Source: Rhodoferax sp. OV413
GTDB lineage: Bacteria; Pseudomonadota; Gammaproteobacteria; Burkholderiales; Burkholderiaceae_C
Length of the DNA stretch: 49,947 bases
NCBI GenBank assembly: GCA_945861785.1
Contig: CAMAWD010000041.1
Span: 1-49,947, forward strand
Direction: 5' to 3'
The notes beneath the pieces are model-generated. The model ran no database searches, was not told the DNA's origin, and worked only from the letters and a program-made list of their open reading frames with translations. Below are positions 17,001 to 25,476 of this stretch, piece after piece (within the stretch, counting starts at the first letter, position 1; each line of letters begins with the position of its first letter). Both the position numbers and the translations under genes were made by a program.

Positions 17001-18451
17001 CCGTGCCGATGACCTTCGACGCCAACGGCAACGCGCCATTCAGCTTCAACCATGCCGATGTGGGCCTGGTGACGCTGAGCGCGTCCAAGGCCTCAGGCGG
17101 CAGCCTGCTCAGCAGCCTGAGCGGGTCGACGAACGCGTTCGTCGTCAAGCCTGCGGGCTTCACCGTGTCCGGCATCAAGTGCACCTCGTATGCGGCGGGT
17201 GCCTGCGCCACCTCGGCGATCGCCTCGCCCGGCAACAACCCCGGGTCCGCCTCTGCCGCCGGCACGGCCTTCATCCCGGCGGGACAGGCTTTCTCGGCCA
17301 CCGTCACTGCGGTCAACTCCGCCGGTTCCACCACGCCCAACTACGGGCGCGAGACCACGCCGCAGAGCGTCAACCTCACCCATACCCTGGTGCAGCCGGC
17401 CGGCGGCAGCGCCGGGCTGCTGGGCAATGCGGGCAGTTTCGGCGCCTTCAGCGGCGGAGCCGCGACGGGGACGGCCTTCAGCTGGAGCGAGGTTGGCATC
17501 ATCACCCTCAGGGCCAGCGTGGCCGATGCCAACTACCTGGGGGTCGGAGACGTCACTGGCACCAGCTCGGGCAATGTCGGGCGCTTCATGGCTGACCATT
17601 TCGACACGGTTGTCACGCAGGGCTGCACGGCGGGCAGCTTCAGCTACTCCGGGCAGCCGTTCTCGGTGCGGGTGACGGCGATGAACGGGTTGTCCGCATC
17701 GACTGTGACAACCAACTATGGCGGCACGACGTTTGCCAAGGCGGTTACGCTGACCGATGGCGCCAGCTTGGCCGGCGGCAGCCTGACCGGCGGCGCCATC
17801 GCCGTGACGGCCTTTGCCTCCGGGGTCGCCAACAGCGCCACGCCGGTGTTCACCTTCACGTCGGCAGCAACAGCGCCCGGTAGCGTCAAGGTTCGTGCTG
17901 CGGACACCGACGGGGTCTCCTCCCTGCGGGCGGTTGCCGCCAGCAGCCTGGAGGGCAGCACCACTGTGCGCAGTGGGCGCATCCGGTTGCAAAACGCGTA
18001 CGGCTCGGAGCGGCTGGCCTTGCGCATGCCGCTGGACATTCAGTACTGGAACAATGGCTGGCAGGCGAACACCGCCGACAACTGCACCAGCATTGGGGCC
18101 AGCCAGTTCTCCTGGGTGTTTCCCACCGGCTCCGCCGCGCGGCCCAACAACCTCGCGGCTTGCGAGTCGGCGTTAACGGTCGCAGGGACAGCGCCGGCGT
18201 TCACCGTGACCCTGAGCGCGCCGGGCGTGGGCAACACAGGGTGGGCCGACCTGGCGCTGAACCTTGGTGTCAGTGCGACTGGAAATGCGTGCACTGCGGT
18301 AAACGCAGGATCGGGTTTCAGTGGCGCAGCGTCGACCACCGCCACACCCTGGCTGCAGCACAACTGGAGCGGTACGGTGGGCAATCCGGCAGCCCGGGCC
18401 AGCTTTGGGGTATTCAAGAGCCCGATCATCTATGGCCGCGAAAACTATTGA
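14060..18451 (+). CDS. mshQ: MshQ, giant modular extracellular pilus-associated protein
   Basis: 1463 residues from ATG 14060 (MFWRRLLSCLTLAWMALHGL, signal peptide ending near AGA). Domains in order: an N-terminal beta domain (about 27-195), then three tandem Ig-like modules (about 197-312, 313-426 and 427-535). Each module opens with a Pro-rich V-x-S-I-x-R strand and SWTVTFSEAV-like core, and closes with GTLGLNLVDDDS and a GNGNFTG loop. A LamG/concanavalin-like domain follows (about 543-765; WSMDETWNGTTDEVADSQGS), and then a long C-terminal region with a DUF6701-like end (about 1300-1463; RIRLQNAYGSERLALRMPLD). It is probably surface-exposed and a candidate tip adhesin; that role is inferred. 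Confidence 0.88.
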   Translation: MFWRRLLSCLTLAWMALHGLSAGAATVTRTPTSSTADCTSVSGIGTRNWSNPNRAYRTDNSLATASVDGTTTVYLRCLNYGFSIPSTSTILGVQVNVNRKSNRTSNGGAKDAAVRLVTPAGGIGATDRSTATLYTTSLVNEAHGTATDLWGLTTATLTPDVVNAAGFGAAFAATKASSSGSSHTMAVDQISITVDYTDDTTPPVVSSITRGSLATTSASSVSWTVTFSEAVTGVNTSDFSLAVGSGLSGTSITSVAAISTTQYTVTASAGSGSGTLGLNLVDDDSVRDVSPNTNKLGGNGNGNGNFTGEVYTVDRVSPVVGSINRVAASPTNAASVSWTVVFNRSVSGVNAADFALAQGGAVSGAALGAVAGSGTTYTVAASTGSGSGTLGLNLVDDDSIADSATGIALGGTGAANGNATGQVYSVDKTAPTVTSINRTDPDPTTSSFVFWTVTFSEAVANVDAADFQLAATGLAGAVIDSVTGSGATWAVKANTGYGSGTLGLNLVDNDSILDVPGNALGGSGTGNGNFTGQVYTVPSTPPLAAWSMDETWNGTTDEVADSQGSFPGTAQNGAITTTSGAPSCRFGVFDNGSSITRGHILLPGFPDLSSDFTVTAWIRTTNNTIAGQRVFVDDATSGGYGISLGDAGTGALRFFARGSSTVILDTPNVIANNTWYFVAGVADITNGTRRLYVFSASGALLSAVSTASTGWTTTDPGDASIGGEVNASAESPASFHLRGNIDDVKVFDKVLAQSALAALLAQSNTCFNAAAVDHYELSLPTGSLSCSASTVTVTACADATSPCTNRATTLNGQTATLGTTGATLAATTVTFDATGQASTSLSYPAAANGTAVSVALSGEQTTATNARKCCPDGVSCAAANSCSTTFNSAGFIFAASANGASATLPTQTAGSASSTYYLRAVKTSTTTQVCVAALTGSTTVNWAAQCNNPTTCAVANAMTVTGSSAAAIAGNPNSGVTATTAVPMTFDANGNAPFSFNHADVGLVTLSASKASGGSLLSSLSGSTNAFVVKPAGFTVSGIKCTSYAAGACATSAIASPGNNPGSASAAGTAFIPAGQAFSATVTAVNSAGSTTPNYGRETTPQSVNLTHTLVQPAGGSAGLLGNAGSFGAFSGGAATGTAFSWSEVGIITLRASVADANYLGVGDVTGTSSGNVGRFMADHFDTVVTQGCTAGSFSYSGQPFSVRVTAMNGLSASTVTTNYGGTTFAKAVTLTDGASLAGGSLTGGAIAVTAFASGVANSATPVFTFTSAATAPGSVKVRAADTDGVSSLRAVAASSLEGSTTVRSGRIRLQNAYGSERLALRMPLDIQYWNNGWQANTADNCTSIGASQFSWVFPTGSAARPNNLAACESALTVAGTAPAFTVTLSAPGVGNTGWADLALNLGVSATGNACTAVNAGSGFSGAASTTATPWLQHNWSGTVGNPAARASFGVFKSPIIYGRENY

Positions 18452-18465
18452 CTGTTGCAGACATG

Positions 18466-18514
18466 CCGAGGAAAGGCCGCCCGGCTGGCGCGGCAATGCC
18501 TTTCCATGGCTTTT
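18466..18514 (+). terminator. possible terminator after mshQ
   Basis: GGAAAGGC (18470-18477) and GCCTTTCC (18498-18505) form a perfect 8-bp inverted repeat around a GC-rich 20-nt interior, followed by TTTT at 18511-18514. It would separate mshQ from the mshI operon, whose gap (18452-18684) holds no gene. Confidence 0.5.
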
Positions 18515-18684
18515 CAGCTGATTGGCCCAGGCAAATGAAAGCACAATCCACAGGTTTTTTCCATGTCCTACCTCCTGCACCGCATTCCTTGATGATGATC
18601 CTGCCTGCTTGGCCTCGCACGGGGCAGTGTCTGTCGACCGAATCCCGGGTGGCAGCGACATCCCCAGAAGAAGGACGGCCCTGA

Positions 18685-19782
18685 ATGCGTTGGCCATGGC
18701 AATCCACCGGCAACGGCGACCTGCTGGCCGTGTCCTGGTGCGACGCGACCCTGGTCTACGTCCTTGCGCGGGCCCAGGCAGATGGCAGGTTCGCGGTTTC
18801 CCGGTTTGGGGTGCAACGCCAGGCAGGCGCCAGTACGCCCGACTTCGCGCGCCATTTGGAGGCCGTCGGCCTCAAGGGCTGCGAGGTCCGTGTGATGTTG
18901 CGCCCGCAGCAGTACCAGTGGCTGCAGATCGATGCGCCTGGCGTGGCACCCGAAGAACTCCGCTCGGCGGCGCGTTACCAGATCCGCGACATGCTCGAGA
19001 CCCACCTCGACGATGTCACCCTGGACGTGATGCGCCTGGGCGACGGCCAGCAAAAGGGCGCTGCCCACCTGTTTGTGGTGGCTGCGGCCAATGCCGTATT
19101 GCGCAGTTCGGCAGAACTCGGCCTGGCCCTGCGCTGGACCATCCCCGTGATCGACGTGCAGGAGACCGCGCAGCGCAACCTGCAAAATGCGCTGGCGCGG
19201 CGCGATGGCACCACGGCACGTGCCAACGCAGCACTGGTGCTGACAGACGAGACGCAGGCAGTGTTGACGATCTGCGCCAACGACGAGTTGTTCTACACCC
19301 GCCGGCTGGAGGTTCCCAAGGGATTTTTTTCCGGCTCCGTGCAGCTCGGCCAGCCCGCAGAAGCTGTTCTGGACCAAGGCTACACCCCGGTCGGGGAGTA
19401 CGTGCCCGATTACGGCGGGGGGGGCGACGCCTCGTACGGCATCGATTATTCATTCCCCAGCCCAGCTGCCCCGGCCGTCGGTGTCGCCAGCGCCAGCTCT
19501 GCCGACACCGAGCGCGCCCAGCGTTTTCTGGTCGAAGTGCAACGCTCCCTGGACTTGTGGGACCGCAGCTGGTCCGGCCTGCCGCTGTCGGTGGTGCGCG
19601 TTTACGCCGGCGCACGCACTACCGAACTGGCGCAGTGGCTGCGGCGCGAACTGGGGCAGGCAGTTTTGCCGATGGACGTCAACGCGTTCTTCCCTGGCAT
19701 GGAAGGCGGCACGGATCAAGACATCGCCGCATGTTGGCCCTTGCTCGGCCTGCTGCTGCGCACCGACAGCCGCAAGCTGTGA
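18685..19782 (+). CDS. mshI: MSHA biogenesis protein MshI (PilM-like)
   Basis: 365 residues from ATG 18685, with AGAAGAAGGA just upstream. The N-terminus MRWPWQSTGNGDLLAVSW and the PEELRSAARYQIRDML motif match MshI, the actin-like, PilM-related cytoplasmic component of the assembly platform. Residues about 230-275 form a Gly/Ser/Ala-rich insertion around YGGGGDASYGID. It starts the second pilus operon, in which the genes from the PilN-like one onward are tightly overlapped. Confidence 0.85.
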   Translation: MRWPWQSTGNGDLLAVSWCDATLVYVLARAQADGRFAVSRFGVQRQAGASTPDFARHLEAVGLKGCEVRVMLRPQQYQWLQIDAPGVAPEELRSAARYQIRDMLETHLDDVTLDVMRLGDGQQKGAAHLFVVAAANAVLRSSAELGLALRWTIPVIDVQETAQRNLQNALARRDGTTARANAALVLTDETQAVLTICANDELFYTRRLEVPKGFFSGSVQLGQPAEAVLDQGYTPVGEYVPDYGGGGDASYGIDYSFPSPAAPAVGVASASSADTERAQRFLVEVQRSLDLWDRSWSGLPLSVVRVYAGARTTELAQWLRRELGQAVLPMDVNAFFPGMEGGTDQDIAACWPLLGLLLRTDSRKL

Positions 19783-19818
19783 TGCCGTCGCGCCGCCTCG
19801 ACTGACCGACGACCCGCC

Positions 19819-20445
19819 ATGCCCCAGCAAATCAACCTCAGCACACCCGTCCTGCTGGCGCAGAAACGCTACTTTTCAGCCCGAACGATGCTGGTGTCGC
19901 TGGCGGTGTTCGGGCTGCTGGGCGCTGGCGGCACGGCCTACGGTTTGTGGGAGCTGCGCTCGGTGACACAGGCCATGCACACCGCGCTGGCATCCCAGGA
20001 GCCTGAACTGCTGCGGTTGCGTGCCTCGGTTGCGCTGTCCAAGGTCAGCGACACGGGCGGTGAGGCCATGGCGGCCCAGAAACTGCAGGCGGCACGTTTG
20101 CAACTGGCGCAACGCACCAGGGCGCTGGCCGAGGTTCGCGAGGGCATGCTGGTGCCCGGCCGAGGGCACTCGGCCCGGCTGCAGGTGGTGGCGCAAAGCA
20201 TTCCACCGCAGGCCTGGGTCACCGGTGTCCTGGCGGATGCAACCCAGATGCAAGTCAGCGGCTTCACGCTGGAGCCTGCCGTGCTGAACGACTGGGTCGA
20301 CAAGCTGGCGAAAAGCCCGGGCATGTCCGGCCAGCAACTGTCACGTGTCAAGGTCGAACGCGCCACCGCCGCTCCAGATGGCCGGCCGTTGTGGTCGTTC
20401 AGGCTGGTGAGCAGCACCTTGCGCCCTGTGGAGGCCAACAAATGA
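19819..20445 (+). CDS. PilN-like MSHA assembly protein (MshI2)
   Basis: 208 residues. Short cytoplasmic N-terminus with INLSTPVLLAQKRYFSARTM, one membrane span (LVSLAVFGLLGAGGTAYGLW), a coiled-coil-like stretch and a small C-terminal domain (VLADATQMQVSGFTLEP...). This is the PilN/GspL C-terminal layout. The QINL motif near the N-terminus is the segment that binds PilM in PilN homologues. 36 nt after mshI; overlaps the next gene by 4 nt. Confidence 0.83.
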   Translation: MPQQINLSTPVLLAQKRYFSARTMLVSLAVFGLLGAGGTAYGLWELRSVTQAMHTALASQEPELLRLRASVALSKVSDTGGEAMAAQKLQAARLQLAQRTRALAEVREGMLVPGRGHSARLQVVAQSIPPQAWVTGVLADATQMQVSGFTLEPAVLNDWVDKLAKSPGMSGQQLSRVKVERATAAPDGRPLWSFRLVSSTLRPVEANK

Positions 20446-21056
20446 TGGCCAGCTGGAAGGCATTCGCGGCCCGCATCGACGCCTTGGGGCTGCGCGAGCG
20501 GGTGTTCCTGTTCCTGGCAGTGATACTGGTCTGCGTGGCGGTGGTGGATGCCTGGTGGGTCTCTCCGGAGCGCCTGCGCCACCAACTGGCGCGCCAGCAG
20601 TTCGAAGCCAACACCCTCGAACTCCAGCGCCTGCGCGACGAGTCGCGGCTCAACGCCATGAAGCCGCAACCGGCACAACAGGCGCGCGACGACCTGGTGC
20701 GGGTGCAGGCGCAGATCGACACAACCAACCAGGACCTTGCCGCCGTCGGTGCGGGGCCCCAGGGCACGACATCCCTGCCCGATGTGTTGCGGCATTTCCT
20801 GCGACGCTACCCGGCACTGGGCCTGGTTCGCACCGGCAATATTGCGGCCGAGACCGCAACTGCGACACCCCCCGCCACGGTGTCGCGCGAGGCCCTGGAG
20901 CTGACCGTGACCGGGCCTTACGCCGACCTGGTGCGTTTCGTCCAGACGCTCGAAACCGCCATGCCCGATCTGCGTTGGGGGTCGCTCAAGCTCCAGGCCG
21001 AACAACAACCCCCCGAGCTGACGCTGCAGGTGTTCCTGGTGGGAGTGCGGCCATGA
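20442..21056 (+). CDS. mshJ: MSHA biogenesis protein MshJ (PilO-like)
   Basis: 204 residues from ATG 20442 (ATGA overlap with the preceding gene). A single span VFLFLAVILVCVAVVDAWW, then a coiled coil (residues about 45-95) and a C-terminal ferredoxin-like domain (LELTVTGPYADLVRFVQTLE). It is the PilO partner of the preceding PilN-like protein, forming the periplasmic alignment ring. Overlaps mshK by 4 nt. Confidence 0.85.
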   Translation: MMASWKAFAARIDALGLRERVFLFLAVILVCVAVVDAWWVSPERLRHQLARQQFEANTLELQRLRDESRLNAMKPQPAQQARDDLVRVQAQIDTTNQDLAAVGAGPQGTTSLPDVLRHFLRRYPALGLVRTGNIAAETATATPPATVSREALELTVTGPYADLVRFVQTLETAMPDLRWGSLKLQAEQQPPELTLQVFLVGVRP

Positions 21057-21514
21057 CCATGTGCAAGACGCGACTCGCGTGCCGTTTGACCTGGACCCTG
21101 CTGGGTCTGGCACTTGTGGCAGGTGTGTCGGGGGCGCGGGCGCAAGCTTCGCGGGACCCGACGCAGCCGCCGACCGGTGCATCCAGCGCCGCAGCCTCCG
21201 ACACCTCAGCACGGGTGCCTGTGATCGATGTTGGACCGGTGGCGGTGATCGTGCGCGACGGTCGTCCCTACCTGGTGTTTGGTACGCGGCTTTATGCGCA
21301 GGGGCAGATGCTGGGCGACTCCCGCATCGAGCGCATCACCGAGACCGAGGTCTGGCTGCGTGAGGGCAAGGCCTTGCGAAAGAGGCCGGTTTTCACCGGC
21401 ATCGAGCGCCGTGTCGCAGGTGCAGCGGCGCCCGCGCCCGCCTGTGTTGTGGCCGACAACAAAAAGAGGGCCTCCACCCGTGTGTCTCCTGCGCCCGAGA
21501 TTTGCCCTCCATGA
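21053..21514 (+). CDS. mshK: MSHA biogenesis protein MshK (PilP/GspC-like)
   Basis: 153 residues from ATG 21053. Signal-like N-terminus (LTWTLLGLALVAGVSGARA), then ASRDPTQPP, a recurrent motif of MshK/PilP-type proteins, and a small HR-type domain (AVIVRDGRPYLVFGTRLYAQ). Predicted periplasmic linker between the inner-membrane ring and the MshL secretin. Coupled on both sides by 4-nt overlaps. Confidence 0.82.
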   Translation: MTMCKTRLACRLTWTLLGLALVAGVSGARAQASRDPTQPPTGASSAAASDTSARVPVIDVGPVAVIVRDGRPYLVFGTRLYAQGQMLGDSRIERITETEVWLREGKALRKRPVFTGIERRVAGAAAPAPACVVADNKKRASTRVSPAPEICPP

Positions 21515-23322
21515 ACCATGAGCAAGCACCGATGAAACAGATATCCCCCTTCCTGTTGCCCGCTTTTTTGCGGCGCGCGCCAGCACGCTCGCCGTGGGCT
21601 GGCGCCTGCCTGTGCGCGCTGGTGATTGGCGGCTGTGCCGCAGACCGGCCGTTTCGCACGCCCGATGTCGGTGCAACCGCCATCGCGCAGTTGTCCGCCA
21701 CCGGCCCTGCGGCGGCGGTGGCCGTGCCGGCGAGTGTCAGTGATGCGCTGGCCGAGCCAGTGGTCGCGGCGGCGCCGGCTGCTGCTGAAGCCCGCCTGGA
21801 CTTGCTGGTCAACAACGCGCAGGCGCGCGAGGTCTTCCTGGCGATCGTGGCGGACACGCGTTACAGCATGTTGATGCACCCGGATGTCGCCGGCACCCTT
21901 TCGGTGACATTGCGCGGCGTCACGGTGACCGAAGCGCTGGAAGCCATCCGCGACGTGTACGGTTTCGACTTCAAGATCGATGGCCGGCGCATCACCGTGT
22001 TTGCCCCGAGCCTGCAGACCCGCATCTTCACGGTCAATTACCCGAACTCGCGCCGCCAGGGTACGAGTGACCTGCGCGTGGCGTCGGGCGGTGCCACCAA
22101 TGCCGGTGGCGGCGGCGGCGGCTCGGCGAACTCCGCGACATCCGGTACGCCGTCTTCAGGCTCCGGGCAGGCAATCGACAACAGCCGGGTCTCCACCAGT
22201 TCGTCCACCAATCTGTGGGGCGAACTGACCGATGCGGTGCGGGCACTGGTCGGTGCGGGGCCCGGGCGCACCGTGATCGCCAGCCCGCAGGCCGGCATCA
22301 TGGCGGTGCGGGCGATGCCCGATGAATTGCGCCAGGTCGACAAGTTTCTCAAGGCGGCCCAGATTGCGGTGGAGCGCCAGGTGATGCTCGAGGCCAAGAT
22401 CGTCGAGGTCGAGCTGAGCGACGGTTACCAGAGCGGCATCAACTGGGCCGCGCTGGCCACGGCTGGCAGCTCTTCATTGGGGACGGCCGTGATAGGCAGT
22501 GGCCTGGCCACATCCAACCCGTTGGCCCAGACCGGCGCGGTGGTGCGCCCTGGTGCGGCGCCGACGCCTTCCATCCAGGCCGGTGGTGGCCTGTTCGGCC
22601 TGGCCCTGTCGACCAGCCGTTTTGCAGCGGTGCTCGGGTTCCTCGAAAGCCAGGGTGACGTGCAAACGCTGTCGAGCCCGCGCATTGCAACGGTGAACAA
22701 CCAGAAGGCGGTCCTGAAGGTGGGCAGCGATGACTACTTCGTGACCAACGTCTCCGGGGGGTCGACCACGGCGGGCACCGTGGGCGCTGCGGCCAGCACC
22801 ACCTTGCCCACGCTGACACTGACACCGTTCTTTTCGGGCATTGCGCTCGATGTCACGCCCCAGATCGACGAGGGCAACAACGTGATGCTGCATATCCATC
22901 CTTCGGTGACCTCGGTGGTCGAGCGCACCAAGCAGATCGACCTGGGGAGCATCGGCAGTTACCGGCTGCCGCTGGCGTCGAGCGCGGTCAACGAATCCGA
23001 CACCATGGTGCGGGTGCAGGATGGCAGCATTGTGGCCATCGGCGGCCTGATGCAGGCCGAGTCGAGCCGCAGCGCGTCCGGTGTGCCCGGGGCCACTGGT
23101 ACGTCGTTCCTGTCGTCCTTGCTCGGCAACCGTGCCAACACCTCGCGCAAGAAAGAACTGGTGGTGTTGATCAAACCAACCATCATCCGCAGCGCCCAGG
23201 ACTGGGAGCAGCAAAACCGGCTGGTGCGTTCCGCGCTGGACGACATCGAGCAGGTCCGTGTGCGTGTGATCCGGCTCGACGGGCGCGTCGAGGAGGGCAA
23301 GCCGAAAGGCGCGGCCCCGTGA
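21511..23322 (+). CDS. mshL: MshL outer-membrane secretin
   Basis: 603 residues from ATG 21511 (overlapping the mshK stop). A lipobox-like VIGGC near residue 46 suggests a lipoprotein signal peptide; an ATG at 21532 may be the real start. A STN/N0 domain (LLVNNAQAREVFLAIVADTR, about 93-170) is followed by a Gly/Ser-rich linker (about 195-225) and the secretin pore domain (VMLEAKIVEVELSDGYQSGI onward, to about 575). It forms the multimeric channel through which the pilus exits. Confidence 0.92.
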   Translation: MNHEQAPMKQISPFLLPAFLRRAPARSPWAGACLCALVIGGCAADRPFRTPDVGATAIAQLSATGPAAAVAVPASVSDALAEPVVAAAPAAAEARLDLLVNNAQAREVFLAIVADTRYSMLMHPDVAGTLSVTLRGVTVTEALEAIRDVYGFDFKIDGRRITVFAPSLQTRIFTVNYPNSRRQGTSDLRVASGGATNAGGGGGGSANSATSGTPSSGSGQAIDNSRVSTSSSTNLWGELTDAVRALVGAGPGRTVIASPQAGIMAVRAMPDELRQVDKFLKAAQIAVERQVMLEAKIVEVELSDGYQSGINWAALATAGSSSLGTAVIGSGLATSNPLAQTGAVVRPGAAPTPSIQAGGGLFGLALSTSRFAAVLGFLESQGDVQTLSSPRIATVNNQKAVLKVGSDDYFVTNVSGGSTTAGTVGAAASTTLPTLTLTPFFSGIALDVTPQIDEGNNVMLHIHPSVTSVVERTKQIDLGSIGSYRLPLASSAVNESDTMVRVQDGSIVAIGGLMQAESSRSASGVPGATGTSFLSSLLGNRANTSRKKELVVLIKPTIIRSAQDWEQQNRLVRSALDDIEQVRVRVIRLDGRVEEGKPKGAAP

Positions 23323-24260
23323 TGTACCTGCAGCACTTCGCCTTGCTTGAGGCGCCGTTTTCGATCACGCCAGATGCAGCCTTCTTCTACCCGCACGAGG
23401 GCGCGCAAGCGGCGCTCAATACGCTGCTGGTGGCGCTGCGCAGCGGCGAGGGTTTCCTGAAGATCGTGGGGGAGGTTGGCTGCGGCAAGACGGTGTTGTG
23501 CCGCCAGCTGTTGCACACCCTGCACGGCGAATGCGTCACGGCCTATGTCCCGAACCCCGACCTGGGCCCACGCGACCTGCTGCTGGCCCTGGCCGGGGAG
23601 CTCGGACTCCAACTGCCGGCTTCGGCCACCCGTTACCGCCTGCTCTGCAGCTTGCAGGCGTGTCTGCTCGGGCATGCGGCGCAGGGGCGCTCGGTGGTGC
23701 TGGTGGTCGACGAGGCGCAGGCGATACCGGTGCGCACCGTCGAGAGCCTGCGACTGTTGTCCAACCTGGAGACTGAAAAGCGCAAGCTGATCCAGATCGT
23801 CCTGCTGGGGCAGCCGGAACTGGACCGCAAGCTCGCGCGCCCCGAGATCCGCCAACTGTTGCAGCGCATCACCTTCAGCGAGCACCTCGGGCCGATGGCG
23901 GCGGAACGCGTCGGCCCCTACCTGCGCCACCGCCTGCAGGTTGCGGCTGCCGGCCAGGCCGGTGACCCGGACCTTTTCGACCCGCAGGCGGTGCACGCGC
24001 TGGCGAATTTCAGTGGCGGAGTGCCGCGCGTTGTGAACGTGCTGGCCAACAAGTGCCTGATGCTCGCCTACGGCGAAAACCGCCGCCGCGTGACTGCGGC
24101 AGACGTGCGGCTGGCGGCCAAGGACACCGGGGGTGTGGACACCTCGGAAACATCCTGGTGGGATCGGCTAGTAGGCGGCCGTTTCCGCGCTGCGGGCGCA
24201 CACGCTGGCGCGGCCTTACCGGCCTCACGGGCGGGTGGGCCGCCCAAGGTGCGGCCGTGA
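23322..24260 (+). CDS. mshM: MshM AAA ATPase (ExeA/GspA-like)
   Basis: 312 residues from ATG 23322; a GTG three bases earlier is also possible. N-terminal FALLEAPFSITPDAAFFYPH is the ExeA-family start. Walker A GEVGCGKT is at 50-57 and Walker B VVLVVDEAQ at about 125-133. ExeA homologues use ATP and peptidoglycan contacts to help insert the secretin. A short basic/Pro tail (after about 275) may replace the peptidoglycan-binding domain of larger homologues. Overlaps mshL and mshN by 1-4 nt. Confidence 0.88.
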   Translation: MYLQHFALLEAPFSITPDAAFFYPHEGAQAALNTLLVALRSGEGFLKIVGEVGCGKTVLCRQLLHTLHGECVTAYVPNPDLGPRDLLLALAGELGLQLPASATRYRLLCSLQACLLGHAAQGRSVVLVVDEAQAIPVRTVESLRLLSNLETEKRKLIQIVLLGQPELDRKLARPEIRQLLQRITFSEHLGPMAAERVGPYLRHRLQVAAAGQAGDPDLFDPQAVHALANFSGGVPRVVNVLANKCLMLAYGENRRRVTAADVRLAAKDTGGVDTSETSWWDRLVGGRFRAAGAHAGAALPASRAGGPPKVRP

Positions 24261-25447
24261 GCGTCATCAACAAGGTCCTGCGCGACCTGGACCAGCGTGC
24301 GGCGCGCACCGATCCCTCTTTTGCGGATCCTGCCGCCAACGTGGCGGTCACCCATGGCACCGCCAGTGTGAACGCCGTGGCCGCACCAGCCCGGCGTGGT
24401 GCAGGGCGGCGTGTGCCTGTGCTGGTGCTTGCCGCTGTTGTGTTGCTGGTGGGCGTGTGGTGGGTCTGGTCCGGCGTGGGTGGTCTTGCCAGGCTGCGCG
24501 CGGACCGCGAGGCGTCCAATCCAAGGGCGGCGCCAGCTGCCCAGGCGCCTGCCGTTGCGCTCGCCGATGCCGGCGCAGCACCCGCAGCTGTGTCCCTGCC
24601 GGTCGCTGGTGCAGCGTCGATCGTGCCGCCCCCCGTGCCGTTCGCCAGTGTGCCGCCGAAGGGCGAACCCGCGGCTTCCGCAGTGCTGCCCGGCCCGGCG
24701 GCGCCCCCACCGCTGGCGGCTGCACGCGCACCCGCCCGCCCGCCCGCATTGGCACCATCGGCACCATCGGCCGTGCGGTTGGTTGCCGAAGCGCCCCCGT
24801 TGGTCGCCCGGCCACCGGTCTTGGCCGCCGCTGTGGAGTCCGCCGAATCCGACGCCGCGCGCCCGAAACAACCATTGGCGGTGCGCCCCGAGCCGGCCGC
24901 CACCGACATTGCCAGCGCGCCCCTGCCCTGGACGGACGCCGCCATGGAGGCGGTGGGCCAGGCGCAGCGGTTGTGGAACTCCGGTGCGCGCGAGCATGCC
25001 GCGCAGTTGGTGCGGGACGCGCTGGGTGGCGTCGAGCGCACCCACGCCGCGGACCTGCTGCCCGGTGGCGCCGGTGCGGTCGTGGGGCTGGTGATGGTGC
25101 GGGAGCTGGTGCGCATGGAGACGCAGTTGGGCCAGCATGTGGCAACACTTGCCGTCCTCAAGCGCCATGAGCGGCTGTGGGCGAACCAGGCCGACCTCTG
25201 GGCCATGCGCGGCAGTGCAGCGCAGCGGCTGTCGCAACATGCGGAGTCCGGCCAGGCCTACCTTGCGGCCCTGCGGATCCGCCCTGGCGAGCCGCGCTGG
25301 ATGCTGGGTGCGGCAGTGGCCCTGGCCGCACAGGGGCAGCTTGCCCAAGCCTCCGAACTGGCAGAGCAGGCGCGTGCGCTGGGAGGCGCCAACCCCGAGG
25401 TGCTGGCCTATCTGCGTCAGCTGGGCGCAGTGGTTCGAGAGCGATAA
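24257..25447 (+). CDS. mshN: MshN TPR-type pilus assembly protein
   Basis: 396 residues from GTG 24257, inside the mshM stop (GTGA). The N-terminus SVINKVLRDLDQR is the MshN signature. One membrane span (VPVLVLAAVVLLVGVWWVW, about 53-71) is followed by a 130-residue Ala/Pro/Val-rich linker and a C-terminal helical repeat domain (about 225-395; WTDAAMEAVGQAQRLWNS...). Probably an inner-membrane scaffold reaching into the periplasm. The low-complexity linker creates long spurious open frames on both strands. Confidence 0.85.
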   Translation: MSVINKVLRDLDQRAARTDPSFADPAANVAVTHGTASVNAVAAPARRGAGRRVPVLVLAAVVLLVGVWWVWSGVGGLARLRADREASNPRAAPAAQAPAVALADAGAAPAAVSLPVAGAASIVPPPVPFASVPPKGEPAASAVLPGPAAPPPLAAARAPARPPALAPSAPSAVRLVAEAPPLVARPPVLAAAVESAESDAARPKQPLAVRPEPAATDIASAPLPWTDAAMEAVGQAQRLWNSGAREHAAQLVRDALGGVERTHAADLLPGGAGAVVGLVMVRELVRMETQLGQHVATLAVLKRHERLWANQADLWAMRGSAAQRLSQHAESGQAYLAALRIRPGEPRWMLGAAVALAAQGQLAQASELAEQARALGGANPEVLAYLRQLGAVVRER

Positions 25448-25476
25448 TCTGCGCAGTTTGAGGGTCAGAAAGGCAC

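Noticed and set aside
17093-17992. 299-codon antisense frame in the 3' part of mshQ
   Set aside because: Low-complexity Gly/Arg/Ala shadow without features; mshQ continues through this region.
22090-22200. Gly/Ser-rich stretch in mshL considered as a frameshift or repeat element
   Set aside because: The reading frame is continuous and such linkers are usual between the STN and secretin domains.
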